A stretch of 64,000 nt of DNA from CAVWCQ01 sp963753545 (lineage in GTDB: Bacteria; Chloroflexota; Anaerolineae; Aggregatilineales; Aggregatilineaceae). Below the pieces are notes generated by a model, which saw nothing but the letters and a program-made list of their open reading frames with translations, had not been told where the DNA came from and did not search any database. Position 1 is the first letter of the stretch. The number at the start of each line of letters is the position of its first letter. The position numbers and the translations under genes are program-made. The DNA is taken from the NCBI GenBank assembly GCA_963753545.1, contig CAVWCQ010000010.1, positions 1 through 64,000 of the forward strand. Direction: 5' to 3'. This document shows positions 40,914 through 50,356 of this stretch, piece after piece.

Positions 40914-42515
40914 TTAGTTCGCTTCCTGTTCAATGGTATGTTCTTGCTTGCCATTATTAAGTCTCTCGGTGAACCTTGTCGCCGCGTCCATAATCGCATT
41001 CTGATCGAACTCGTTGCGGTTAAATTCGCCAGTCACTCGTCCATCGCAGAGTACATAGATGCGATCGCAGACGGCGAGGAGTTCTGGCAGCTCACTCGAT
41101 ACCAAGAGGAAGGCCGTTCCTTGTTGGGCAAGTTGTCCAACAAGATTGTAGATTTCTGCCTTAGCACCGATGTCAATGCCCCGCGTAGGTTCATCCAATA
41201 AAAATAATTTGATCTTTGCCAGCAAAAATTTCGCTAAAACTACTTTCTGCTGATTGCCGCCGCTCAGATTGCCAACGAGAGTTTTGATGCCAGGAGTCTT
41301 AATGCGTAGATCTTGTACCACTTTACGGACGGATCGCCGTTCGGAGCGCGAGTCAATAATGGATAAATAGGCGAAGTTTCGTAACGCGGCTAGACTCGCA
41401 TTTTCAGACACCGGACGCTCTAGCACCAGGCTTTGACCTTTGCGGTCCTCCGCGATCAATCCAATTCCGCGCGCAATTGCCGCTTTGGGGGAGCGAATTT
41501 TGACCTCGCGACCTTCTAACCAGATTTTGCCGCTTACAGCTCGGCTGGGATAAACGCCAAAGATCGTTTCGAGGAGTTGGGTTCGTCCTGCTCCCATCAA
41601 TCCGGCTATCCCGACGATCTCGCCTCGCTTGACGTAGAGAGATACGTTTTTCACAAGATGACTGCGCCCTTGCTGCAAGTTGAGACCATCCAGTTGCAGC
41701 ATGATATCGCCCAGGTCGACCTGCTGTTTGGGATACAGCACTTCGAGATCACGTCCAACCATCAGGTTAATTAACTGGCGACGAGTTATATCCTGAGCTA
41801 GTGACGTTCCAGCGACCTTACCGTCACGCAGCACCGTGATCCGATCGGCGAGCGTGAAGATTTCATCCAATCGGTGCGAGATGTAAATCACGGCTACATT
41901 GCGTGCCCGCAGACTTCGAATCACATTAAAGAGGTATTCGACTTCGGTATCGCTCAGGGCCGACGTTGGCTCATCCATAATGATGATCCGTGAATTTAAG
42001 TTGAGCGCTTTCGCTATCTCGACAAGCTGACGCTGCCCGACTCTTAGGCGGTTGATATGACGATTCGTGTCAATATCCAGACCTAGATCGGACATGATTT
42101 TTTGGGCAGTACGGCGGATACTCCGTCTGTTGATAATCACCCCGGCTATTTTGTGCTCACGTCCTAAAAATATGTTTTCATACACCGTCAGCTCAGGTAT
42201 CAGATTGAGTTCCTGATGGATCATGGCGATCCCGTTATGTTGAGCCTCGCGGGTGTTATGGAACGTCACTGGGGTGTCGTTGAGTAAAATCTGACCATCA
42301 TACCCTGTATAAACACCACTCATGATATTCATGAGCGTTGACTTTCCAGCACCGTTCTCTCCGACCAACGCATGGACTTCGCCTAAACGAACATCAAAGC
42401 TTACATTATTGAGTGCTACTACACCTGGAAAGCGTTTGGTAATGTTCTTCATCCGCAAGATGACTTGCGAGTCGTCCTGTGGATTGTTTTCTGATATTTC
42501 AGGTACTGCTACCAT
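40914..42515 (-). CDS. rbsA: Ribose-type sugar ABC transporter ATPase, two ABC domains
   Basis: An intact 533-residue double ATPase of the RbsA/MglA type. Domain 1 has Walker A GENGAGKST, signature-like LRVGQRQLVEIAKAL and Walker B IIMDEPTSAL. Domain 2 has a degenerate Walker A (GLMGAGRT), signature LSGGNQQKVVLAKFLL and Walker B LFLLDEPTRGIDIGAK. A degenerate second P-loop of this kind is normal for the family. The start ATG at 42515 lies three bases from the end of lacI, with Shine-Dalgarno GAGGAG inside the lacI end. Confidence 0.92.
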   Translation of the reverse strand: MVAVPEISENNPQDDSQVILRMKNITKRFPGVVALNNVSFDVRLGEVHALVGENGAGKSTLMNIMSGVYTGYDGQILLNDTPVTFHNTREAQHNGIAMIHQELNLIPELTVYENIFLGREHKIAGVIINRRSIRRTAQKIMSDLGLDIDTNRHINRLRVGQRQLVEIAKALNLNSRIIIMDEPTSALSDTEVEYLFNVIRSLRARNVAVIYISHRLDEIFTLADRITVLRDGKVAGTSLAQDITRRQLINLMVGRDLEVLYPKQQVDLGDIMLQLDGLNLQQGRSHLVKNVSLYVKRGEIVGIAGLMGAGRTQLLETIFGVYPSRAVSGKIWLEGREVKIRSPKAAIARGIGLIAEDRKGQSLVLERPVSENASLAALRNFAYLSIIDSRSERRSVRKVVQDLRIKTPGIKTLVGNLSGGNQQKVVLAKFLLAKIKLFLLDEPTRGIDIGAKAEIYNLVGQLAQQGTAFLLVSSELPELLAVCDRIYVLCDGRVTGEFNRNEFDQNAIMDAATRFTERLNNGKQEHTIEQEAN

Positions 42516-42518
42516 AGC

Positions 42519-43538
42519 CTACAAACTCCTCTTTTGCAGGTTAGACCCACATGATTCGCGCACCACCAATCGCGGCTGCAACGTCACGGTTCGGATTGGG
42601 GCATTGGGATCTGCTAAACGGCGCAGGAGAAGTTGGACGGTTTCCTGACCGAGTTCATATGTTGGCTGCGAAACAGCGGTGAGGGGAGGGCAGAGTTCAC
42701 TAGACCAGGGCATATCGTCAAAACCCACCAGGGCTATATCCTGAGGAATTCGGACTCCTTGTTCACGCATAGCTCGTAGTGCTCCCAGCGTCATTAAATT
42801 ATTGGCGACAAAAATCGCCTGAGGCGGCTTCGCAGCGGCAATGAATTCCTGTGCCAGACGATAGCCACTTTCCGTCTTAAAATCACCGACTTTGATCAAT
42901 CTCTCATCGATTTTGAGTCCAGCCGTGGTCATCGCTTTGCGATACCCTTCGTATCGCTCTTGCCCTGTGGTTAAATGAGGTGACCCACCGATGATACCAA
43001 TTCGTTCATAGCCAATATCAATTAAATGTCTAACGGCGAGGTACGCACCGTTCACATTATCAATTGTGACGGCATCTGCCTCGAAATTAGCTGCGCGACG
43101 GTCCAGAAGAATTATTGGTATTTTCAGTCGTTGAAGTTCCGTGAAATCCTTACTGGCGCTGGTGGGGGAGATGATCAGACCGGCAACCTGTTCGGCTTGC
43201 ATTACCTGTAGGTACATCTGCTGCTTGGCCGGGTCTTCATCTGTATTGCATAAAACTACGCTCATTTGGTGAGCATACGCTGTATCTTCGACACCTCGAA
43301 CAACCGAAATAAAAAAGGGGTTTTCGATATCGGAAATGATAAGCCCCAGGACATCGCTGGAACTAGCCCTCAAGCGGCGGGCCGCACGATTAGGCTGGTA
43401 TCCTAATGAGCGCACCGCCTCAAGAACCCGGCTACGCAGTTCTTCAGCAACCTTCGGATTGTTGTTCAGAACCCGCGATACGGTTGCTTCAGAAACGGCA
43501 GCGAGATCGGCAACATCTTTAAGTGTAGGGGTTGTCAT
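42519..43538 (-). CDS. LacI-family transcriptional regulator
   Basis: An intact 339-residue repressor. The N-terminal helix-turn-helix and hinge are typical (PTLKDVADLAAVSEATVSRVLNNNPKVAEELRSRVLEAVRSLGYQPNRAARRL, residues 4-57). The remainder is the periplasmic-binding-like effector domain (VLGLIISDIENPFF, GLIISPTSASKD, VGFDDMPWSSELCPPLTAV). It is the first gene of the operon it very likely controls, and LacI-type palindromes lie at 43705-43720 and 43565-43580 in its own leader. The effector is presumably the sugar carried by the downstream transporter or its product. Confidence 0.93.
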   Translation of the reverse strand: MTTPTLKDVADLAAVSEATVSRVLNNNPKVAEELRSRVLEAVRSLGYQPNRAARRLRASSSDVLGLIISDIENPFFISVVRGVEDTAYAHQMSVVLCNTDEDPAKQQMYLQVMQAEQVAGLIISPTSASKDFTELQRLKIPIILLDRRAANFEADAVTIDNVNGAYLAVRHLIDIGYERIGIIGGSPHLTTGQERYEGYRKAMTTAGLKIDERLIKVGDFKTESGYRLAQEFIAAAKPPQAIFVANNLMTLGALRAMREQGVRIPQDIALVGFDDMPWSSELCPPLTAVSQPTYELGQETVQLLLRRLADPNAPIRTVTLQPRLVVRESCGSNLQKRSL

Positions 43539-43564
43539 TAAAAGCCCTTAAAAGCGACTAGTTC

Positions 43565-43580
43565 GAGTAATCGTTTTCTC
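43565..43580. promoter_or_regulatory. Second LacI-type operator in the leader
   Basis: GAGTAATCGTTTTCTC, an imperfect palindrome (12 of 16 positions) around a central CG. It resembles the perfect site at 43705-43720 and lies 27 bp before the lacI start. It could give DNA looping with the first site. Confidence 0.55.
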
Positions 43581-43704
43581 GTTTTTCTTTTATAGACAGG
43601 TTAAGACCACTACTACAAGCTGACGATTATTTCACATGTTACAGGAGAAATTAGATGAATGAACGGCAAGAGTTTTATGAGTTGAGTCGTCTTGGTGCGA
43701 TGTT

Positions 43705-43720
43705 GAGAAATCGATTTCTC
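43705..43720. promoter_or_regulatory. Perfect LacI-type operator
   Basis: GAGAAATCGATTTCTC is a perfect 16-bp palindrome with the central CG typical of LacI-family operators. It begins nine bases downstream of the -10 box of the operon promoter, where a bound repressor would block transcription. Confidence 0.75.
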
Positions 43721-43729
43721 ATTATTACC

Positions 43730-43758
43730 ATAATAAGAGTGTTTGTTTGTATTGTCAA
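43730..43758 (-). promoter_or_regulatory. Sigma-70-type promoter of the lacI-transporter operon
   Basis: On the minus strand: -35 TTGACA (43753-43758), 17-base spacer, -10 TATTAT (43730-43735). This is near consensus. The leader to the lacI ATG is about 185 nt and holds two operators. Confidence 0.75.
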
Positions 43759-43829
43759 GTAGCTTACCTGAATAGAAAGGGAAGGTCTTGTATTTCGTCA
43801 TTGCAGGGCAAAAAATCAATCCCGTAAAT

Positions 43830-44385
43830 CGCGGAAATTACATTTCAGCCTCAAAATCACTGTTATGCCGCTCGATAGTAATCGTGGATGAGGCCCCCTA
43901 AAACGTCACGGCGATGAATAATGTGAAAGCTGGCCCCCAGGCTTATGTTCTCGCCAACCGACAGTCTGTGTCCAGGTTGTATGAAATGCAGGGCCAGTAT
44001 GTCAGAGCCGTCGAACTGCTGGCCCTGCTCATCAACCATCCGGTAACGATGCCCTACGACAAACCTCCCGCCCAGGTCGCCCTAAACAGCTTGCGTGCCA
44101 GGTTATATTTCCCCTGGGTTACGAGCGTGGGAAAACGCTTGACCTCAACGTCGTGGTTGCGGAACTGCTCGAGGATAACTGAAACTCTGCTTCGACCGCC
44201 TTTTAGATGCCTGAACCGTAATTTTCAGTGTTCCCGTCGATAGGGGATTATTGTTGGCATACAGCTATCCTCAAATACGTAAAGGGAAAAGCTGTTCGGA
44301 TTGAGTTTTTCAATCCTACAGCCTCATTCACGATTACTATCGAGCGGCGTAATAGCTATTTTTGAGTTCAGATGTAATTTCCGCG
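43830..44385. mobile_element. 556-bp element with 55-bp inverted repeats
   Basis: The ends 43830-43884 and the complement of 44331-44385 align over 55 bases at roughly 80% identity, starting CGCGGAAATTACAT and ending CTCGATAGTAATCG. The interior carries no transposase, only a remnant of a TPR-type protein. This is the build of a miniature, non-autonomous transposon, or of an inverted duplication around a dead gene. No target-site duplication is clear. Confidence 0.6.
43914..44182 (+). pseudogene. C-terminal remnant of a TPR-containing regulator or cyclase
   Basis: The piece ANRQSVSRLYEMQGQYVRAVELLALLINHP continues, after a frame change near 44120, as LDLNVVVAELLEDN and a stop. This looks like the last TPR helices of large ATPase/TPR regulators or adenylate-cyclase-type proteins common in Chloroflexota. 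Only about 90 residues remain, without promoter or start, enclosed by inverted repeats. Confidence 0.5.
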
Positions 44386-44602
44386 CCTCACGACGTCCGA
44401 AGTTTATGTTTTCGAGCCGGACGAAACACTGTCGCCACGGTCACAGCCTGACTACGGATTCGTTCAGCCCACTCTTTTTAGACCAACGCCTCATACCTTG
44501 TTCGACTTTCGGCTGATGATTGTCGGAGTACTTTCCTCTACAATGAACACAGAGAAACATCCGCCCTCTGTGCTAGCCTCTAAAATGAAAGGAAATTGAG
44601 CC

Positions 44603-44771
44603 ATGGAATCGCGCCGGATACTGATGTTACTGCTCCTGATGGTCGTCTTCGGACCACGAGTGCCGACCCATGCCCAGGAAGAGGTTGGCTGAGCGCGATA
44701 TAACCAGCCTGATTGAACGTGACGGCTGGCCGGAAGATTCGTTGATATTGGAAATAGGGATGGCTTGGTGA
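44603..44771 (+). pseudogene. Truncated secreted-protein gene
   Basis: An ATG after a purine-rich site opens a clear signal peptide (MESRRILMLLLLMVVFG, then PTHAQEE). The frame ends after 29 codons; one base later it continues as LAERDITSLIERDGWPEDSLI and stops at 44771. The two pieces together give only about 55 residues, so the gene is both frameshifted and truncated. Function unknown. Confidence 0.45.
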
Positions 44772-44844
44772 CCGGTGTCTTTCGGCTTGCGAGCGTCCTG
44801 TTTTGTGGGGAGTGTGTGGCGGATTACCAGGGGAGATGGAAGCG

Positions 44845-46095
44845 ATGACTGATCGAGCACAGATTATATCCAGAGGATACCTCCGGTGGGGTCCCCTGGC
44901 CAATCGGAATTTCCGGCTGCTGTGGATGGGCGAGAACGTGTCGTTGCTGGGTGACCAGTTCTATTTCATCGCCCTTCCGTGGCTGATCTTTCAGATGACC
45001 GGCTCGGCCTTGGCGTTCGGTGCAATCCTGATGGTTGGCGGGATTCCACGCGCCTTCTTTACCTTAGTCGGTGGGGTGGCCGCGGACCGCTTCTCGCCAC
45101 GGTCCATCATGATCGTGTCCAATCTGCTGCGCCTCCTCCTCATTGGGCTCTTGACGCTGCTCGTGAGCGCACATGCAGCCCACCTATGGATGCTGTACGT
45201 GATCACGTTCTGTTTCGGCGTTGTCGATGCTTTTTTCCACCCTGCCTATCGTGCCATGATCCCATCCCTCGTGGATCACGACGACCTCAAGGCCAGCAAT
45301 TCGCTGATGTTAAGCACATCGCAGTTGGCGCTTATCGCTGGGCCTGGACTCGCTGGAATGCTGGTGCACAGTGTAGGGGTCGTGGTATCCTTTGCCTGCG
45401 ATGGTGCAACTTTCCTGTTCACAGCCGTGATGCTGCTGCTGATACGCCCTGCGGCCAGGCAGCAAAACGCGACGTCGCTCGAAACTCCGCCCACGGGCCT
45501 TTTGACTGGAATAGGCGAGGTGCTGTCCCTGGTTCGCCGCGAAAAGCGGTTACGAACCCTGGTTGGGGTTATCGCGGCCATCAATTTGCTGTTTGTGGGG
45601 CCGCTGGTCGTTGGGTCGGCGGTGCTCAGTCAGGTTCGCTTCGATGCCAACTCCGCTGCCTTTGGCGCCATGCTGTCGACCTTCTCTGTCGGCGCCTTAA
45701 TTGGGACGGTGGCGGCAGGGGTTATTCACCCCCGGCGGCCTGGTTTGGTGAGCTTGCTGATGGTGGCGGGACAGGGCATCCTGATGATAGTTATCGGCAG
45801 TTCCTCATTATTATTCGTCATTTGCGCCCTATGGTTGGTGATCGGCTGTGGTGCTGGTTTTGGCAATGTCAATGCCACCACCTTGATGCAGCGCTATGCT
45901 CCTCCTCAGATGATGGGACGCGTTATGAGCCTGATTGTCTTTGCTGAAGTTGGACTAACCCCATTCTCCAATGCGCTGGCTGGAATCGTGGGAGGTCTGA
46001 ACATCACAGCCTTGTTTGTCGGGGCGGGAGGATTGCTGACGGTCGTGTCGCTGGTAGCGGCGCTAAATCCTGAGATGCACGCCGTCGAAACCTGA
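44845..46095 (+). CDS. MFS transporter, EntS/macrolide-efflux-like
   Basis: An intact 416-residue major-facilitator protein with twelve predicted membrane segments. Typical features: NRNFRLLWMGENVSLLGDQFYFIALPWL near the N-terminus, the loop GGVAADRFSPRSIMIVSNLLR (motif A equivalent), PAYRAMIPSLVDHDDLKASNSLM, and NVNATTLMQRYAPPQMMGRVMSL in the second half. These are shared by the MFS_3 branch that exports siderophores or macrolides. The frame is open from 44803, but the ATG at 44845 has Shine-Dalgarno GGGGAG at the right distance and starts just before the conserved part. It stands alone, and the substrate cannot be told. Confidence 0.85.
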   Translation: MTDRAQIISRGYLRWGPLANRNFRLLWMGENVSLLGDQFYFIALPWLIFQMTGSALAFGAILMVGGIPRAFFTLVGGVAADRFSPRSIMIVSNLLRLLLIGLLTLLVSAHAAHLWMLYVITFCFGVVDAFFHPAYRAMIPSLVDHDDLKASNSLMLSTSQLALIAGPGLAGMLVHSVGVVVSFACDGATFLFTAVMLLLIRPAARQQNATSLETPPTGLLTGIGEVLSLVRREKRLRTLVGVIAAINLLFVGPLVVGSAVLSQVRFDANSAAFGAMLSTFSVGALIGTVAAGVIHPRRPGLVSLLMVAGQGILMIVIGSSSLLFVICALWLVIGCGAGFGNVNATTLMQRYAPPQMMGRVMSLIVFAEVGLTPFSNALAGIVGGLNITALFVGAGGLLTVVSLVAALNPEMHAVET

Positions 46096-46543
46096 TCTGC
46101 GTATCTCGGGCGCAGTTGGAGCTAGGAGGCATTCAAGCGTTCGATCTGTGCATGGAAATGCAAAATAACCATGGTCCCCAATATGATTGTCGACCGGCAG
46201 CACGACCGAAAAATCAGCTATTGACAGACTTTGGGACTCCCGCAGCGAGTAGCCATCACAGGCGTCGCGATATTAGTCGTGATATAGATCATAATCTCAA
46301 GATCAACAATATATCAGGCTAATTAACGAACCGACAAATTTGCTTCAGCCAGGACCTGATCGTTCGACCCTCCCAGCAGCGCAAATCCATCGGGCGGGCT
46401 GCGCTGTACAGCTCATAAATTGCCTGGTATTGGCGCCTGACCAAGGATTATTCTACGGCAAACACAGGTGCAAAGATACTTGTGCATCCTTCCCCAATCT
46501 TATACCATTGGGAAAGATTATTTTAGGAACGGGGGAATACCAT
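46096..46543. other. Intergenic region upstream of a URO-D-like gene
   Basis: No gene is supported. A purine-rich GGGGGAA at 46531-46537 serves as ribosome binding site for the ATG at 46544. A TTGACA at about 46221 may be a -35 box, but no convincing -10 partner is seen. Confidence 0.4.
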
Positions 46544-47633
46544 ATGAAACATCGAGAGCGCGTGCTGATGGCTTTAAATCATGAGACACCTGATCGCTGT
46601 CCCATGCAGATCAGCTTCACACCGGAGTTCGCCCTCCGATTGCGGGAGAACCTCGGTATCGAAGATAGCAAGCTGCACAACCCGCATGGCGGCGGTAATA
46701 CTTATTTGCTCGAACGAACCCTGGGGGAGGATGCGCTGGTTACCTCAGTAGGGTGGGCTAATTCTTATTATCAGGACGCTGAAACTTATTATGACGAATG
46801 GGGCATTGGATGGATGTCCGAACGGTATAGAGACTCCCTTTGGCGTAGGGCGCTATACCGAAATTAGCCATCACCCGCTGGCAGCCGATGACGCAATTCT
46901 GACCTACCAGCCGCCCGATCCAACCCGCCCGCACTTGTATCAGTCCGCCGAGAGCATGATCCGCGAATTTAAGGATGAATACTGGATCGTTGGTGCTACC
47001 GTCACTACCATTTTTGAATGCGCCTGGGCGCTGCGGGGTTTGGAGCAGATGCTCCTCGATCTGGCTCTCGAATCCGGATTTGGCCGATCAAATCCTGGAA
47101 ATCCCGTATCGCTACCATTTGGCGGCGGCGAAAAAGTTGGTCGAAATGGGCGTGGATATGATCTGGACCGGGGATGATGTTGGGACACAGCGCGGCATGC
47201 TCATGTCACCGAAGATGTGGCGCAAATTCCTCAAGCCGCGTATGGCTAATTTTATTGCTGAACTGAAGGCAATCAATCCAGCAGTGAAGGTCGCTTACCA
47301 TTCCGATGGTAATATCCTGCCGATTATTCCCGAACTCATCGAGATTGGTCTGGATGTGCTCAACCCTATCCAACCCGCTTGTATGGACCCGGCAGAATTG
47401 AAGAAGCAGTTATGGCAAAAACCTGTGTTTCTGGGGATCGATTGATGAGCAGTACACGCTGCCGCTTGGATCGGCAGACTATGTCCGGGCTGAGGTAATC
47501 GAGCGGCTGAACACGATAGGTAAGGGCGGTGGATTGATTATTGGCCCAACACATCATGTTCAACTAGATACACCGGATGGAAAATTTCTGGGCGATGGTC
47601 AATACTGTAACCAATACGCCGCTGTCCAGCTAG
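46544..47633 (+). CDS. URO-D/MtaA-like methyltransferase-family protein (frameshifted)
   Basis: Related to uroporphyrinogen decarboxylase (URO-D) and the corrinoid methyltransferases MtaA/CmuA. It starts MKHRERVLMALNHETPDRCPMQISFTPEF, a usual N-terminus of URO-D-like proteins outside haem synthesis. Later parts include DMIWTGDDVGTQRGMLMSPKMWRKFLKPRM, VAYHSDGNILPIIPELIEIGLDVLNPIQP and IGKGGGLIIGPTHHVQLDTP. Frame breaks occur near 46840, 47080, 47440 and 47577. It stands apart from haem genes, so a role in demethylation or methyl transfer during catabolism is more likely than decarboxylation of uroporphyrinogen. Confidence 0.78.
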
Positions 47634-47644
47634 CAACAAAAATA

Positions 47645-47671
47645 GGGGCGGGTTTCTGTTTGGCCCGCCCC
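47645..47671. terminator. Terminator hairpin between convergent genes
   Basis: GGGGCGGG (47645-47652) pairs with CCCGCCCC (47664-47671) around an 11-base loop. It lies between the stops of two convergent URO-D-like genes (47633 and 47681). Confidence 0.7.
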
Positions 47672-47680
47672 TGGAAATTT

Positions 47681-48772
47681 CTACTGCTTGCGCACCCACC
47701 TGGTGATGCGCTTGAGCAGTTCAGACTCCTCTTCTTCGTTTTTGGTTGCAATCCAGGAAATTCCTTCCGGGTTGAGACGGCTTCCATAAATGCGTCGAGT
47801 TCGTTCTTATTCAGGTCCACTATCACTGGGCGGTGCGCCTAAATCTCTTTGATCAGCGGCACCCACTGCATAATCGGCAGATCGTCGCCCACGCCCTGCA
47901 CCCATTGGACGGCGTGAACTTCTGGCACCTGAAGATGCGCTCCCGGTGCCTCGCTACATTTTTTCCGTCCATGATGGAAAATATTGTGCGTCATCGTCTT
48001 CACTTCACGCTGCAAGGACGGGCATGCAGAACGTATCGAACATCCTCGGGGCAATCAGCGCCGAGAAGTCGCAGCTTGGGATGTGCATTCTCCCGAGCGG
48101 GAATCCCCATCCAGCTCACCGAGAGTTGTTTCGCGTCCTTGAGCATGGCATCAAAGTGATTGTAGATCGGCTCGAAGTCCTCGATGCTGATCGGATAAGC
48201 TTGTGTATTTCTTCGGGTGCCTCGATCATATCCATGCACAACTGCGGCGGATCGCGCCATGCTGCGGCACAGTCTATGCCAGGATGCAGATCGGTATAGC
48301 CGACCAGGGCTTGCCCGGCGCACCGTTCAATCGCGCAGCGTGTCAGTATCTTCCAGCTTCCGGAAGTACTCGTTGGTCATATCCAATTGCAGGCGAGCCA
48401 TGTCGTCCCAGGTCTTGACTAAGGGCTTGGACCATGCCGTGACTTCGCCGTATTCCAGCTCTGAGCCGTAAAAGGCCGCGTAAACTTCGGGGCCCAGGTT
48501 GGCCAGAAGACTGGGAATGTTTCCCCGTGAAAGGTCTTGCCCTCGATCGACTTGAGGTACATTTCGACCTGGAATTCATCGTCAAACCAGCGATCTTTCA
48601 GATGCGGCGACGGATAGGCTTTGTTCGCTTGTCGATAAACGCGTTATGCGCCATAAATCGCACCGGGGCACGGTCGATGATTTCTCCTGAGAACCAGGCA
48701 TAGACGCGCTCGATTGCCTTCTCGCAGTCGGGCATCGTTTCCAAATCGAGGGGCCATCTGTCGGAGGATCAT
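47681..48772 (-). CDS. URO-D-superfamily protein (heavily frameshifted)
   Basis: Restored frames give about 360 residues: IERVYAWFSGEIIDRAPVRFMAHNAF, AYPSPHLKDRWFDDEFQVEMYLKSI, FPVFWPNLGPEVYAAFYGSELEYGE, LVGYTDLHPGIDCAAAWRDPPQLCMDMIEAPEE and the end WIATKNEEEESELLKRITRWVRKQ. This order matches URO-D-like proteins in sugar-degradation loci. About seven one-base shifts occur. Its ATG at 48772 overlaps the end of the permease gene region (stop at 48775) by close spacing, so it is the last gene of the minus-strand transporter operon. Function unknown; a methyl- or carboxyl-transfer step is possible. Confidence 0.68.
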
Positions 48773-48774
48773 GG

Positions 48775-50280
48775 TTACTCCATACGCTTGCGCAGCATGG
48801 TGTGCATAGCTACCGAAGCCGTGATGATCATGCCGTAGATCAGCTTGGTATAGTAGCCTGTCAGCCCACCGCCACGATACCCGGCTGGATGCCGCCAATG
48901 ATGAAGCAGGCGATAAATGTGCCGAAGACGGTACCCGTCCCGCCAAAGACCGAGGTCCCGCCCAGGAACACGGCGGCCAGCGTCTGCATCAGGTAGCCTT
49001 CGCCCATGTTCGGCCAGAAATACCAGTTATCCACGCTCTGAATGACTCCGGCAAAGGCCGCGGCGACGCCGACCAGGGCGAAGAGCATCATGCGCGTCAG
49101 GTCCGACGTTGACACCCATCAGGCGGGCGCTGTCCTCGTTGTCGCCAATCAGGTAGACATGCGCGCCGAATTTGTGCCGGTTGAGGATAATCCACACCAC
49201 AATGCCGACCAGCACCATCCAGATCACCTGGGCCGGGAAATAATCTTGACCTTGCTCACCAGCGCGTTACGCATGGCGGTGTCCCGGGTGAAGGTCATCG
49301 ACTCGCCCTGTCCCGCGCGGATGACTTCGACCACGCCGCGCCAGAAGAACTGCGTGCCAATGGTCGCGATCAACGACGGAATGCCCGATCTTGACAATGA
49401 TCAGACCGTTGAGCAGCCCGACCAAAAACCCTGCGACCAGGCGCCCGCGAAGGCCAAGCCCAGGCTGCCTGCGCGTGTAGACCTCAAAGAAGGCCACCAT
49501 GCCAACGGCCATCGTCGAGGGGAACGACAGGTCGATTTCGCCGGCGATCACCACCATCGTCAGCGGCAGCGCGATGATGCCCCAGTAGGGGATCGAGGTC
49601 ATCAACGCGCGATAAATCTGCTTGTTGAGGAAGGTTCGGGTGATCCGATGATGAACGCGAACCACAGGATGACCATCACGCCCACAATGCCCAGTTGCAG
49701 GCTGTTTTGCCGTAAACCGCGTGTCACCCGTGATCCCGGGCTTCTCGCGCAGCGTGGCTCTCGGCGCCTGGTAAGACCAGGCCGCCGCGATCAGCATCAG
49801 CGAGGCGCGCAATGCGTAAGCCACCAGCCCGCGTTGAATAGCAAATTGATCGAGCCGGTCTGCGCGCGTCATCGGCGTTGGTCACGTCGAGCTGGATGCG
49901 GACAAATTTGAAGATAATCACCCGCAGACTGACGATCCCCGTGACACAGGTAATGCCCGCGAGCAGCCCGGTGACCGGCGCATATACAGGTTGGCCCCCG
50001 TGAGGACGAGCGCCACCACCGCCGCCAGGAAATAAGCGCGATACAGGTCGGCCCCGGCATCAAAGACGGGCGCTGCGCCCTTAACGTCGGCGTCATTCGA
50101 TCCCCTGCGCGATCTCCAGCCCGTGGCCTTGCCCAGTTCGTAGCCTGGTCCAAGATGGTCATCCAGGGAGGAAGAAGGCGATCAACAGCAGGATCGCTGC
50201 GGCGGGATGGCGATCAGGTACCCGAGTTGATTTGCTCCGAGCGCAAAAAGTATTCAAGTGTTTAACATTCTGTACGTCAT
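48775..50280 (-). CDS. Ribose-type ABC permease with long N-terminal extension (frameshifted)
   Basis: The C-terminal two thirds are an RbsC-like permease: IIALPLTMVVIAGEIDLSFPSTMAVGMVAFF, GFLVGLLNGLIIVKIGIPSLIATIGT, HKFGAHVYLIGDNEDSARLMGVNV and MQTLAAVFLGGTSVFGGTGTVFGT. Upstream are about 170 further residues with three or four hydrophobic segments (IPAAAILLLIAFFLP, YFLAAVVALVLTGANLYAP, LLAGITCVTGIVSL). The ATG at 50280 follows a GGAG by seven bases and gives MTYRMLNTLEYFLRSEQINSGY. Roughly ten one-base shifts make it uncertain whether extension and permease are one chain. It works with the ATPase and binding protein encoded upstream. Confidence 0.7.
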
Positions 50281-50356
50281 TCTAAAGCTCCATATGGTGC
50301 GCTGAAGCTCCCAAAATTTATCGTTTGTGTACCTGCCACCCAGAAATCTAGCCGGC

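Noticed and set aside
43655..43762. Small ORF of 35 codons with a good ribosome binding site (AGGAG)
   Set aside because: It covers the -10 and -35 boxes and the perfect operator of the opposite-strand lacI operon, which explain the sequence better.
44979..45947. Plus-strand open frame of 322 codons in another frame of the MFS gene
   Set aside because: Composition rich in Cys, Trp and Arg is typical of an off-frame reading; the MFS frame is clearly real.
46940..47188. Minus-strand open frame opposite the URO-D-like gene
   Set aside because: Low-complexity off-frame reading; plus-strand pieces match the URO-D family.
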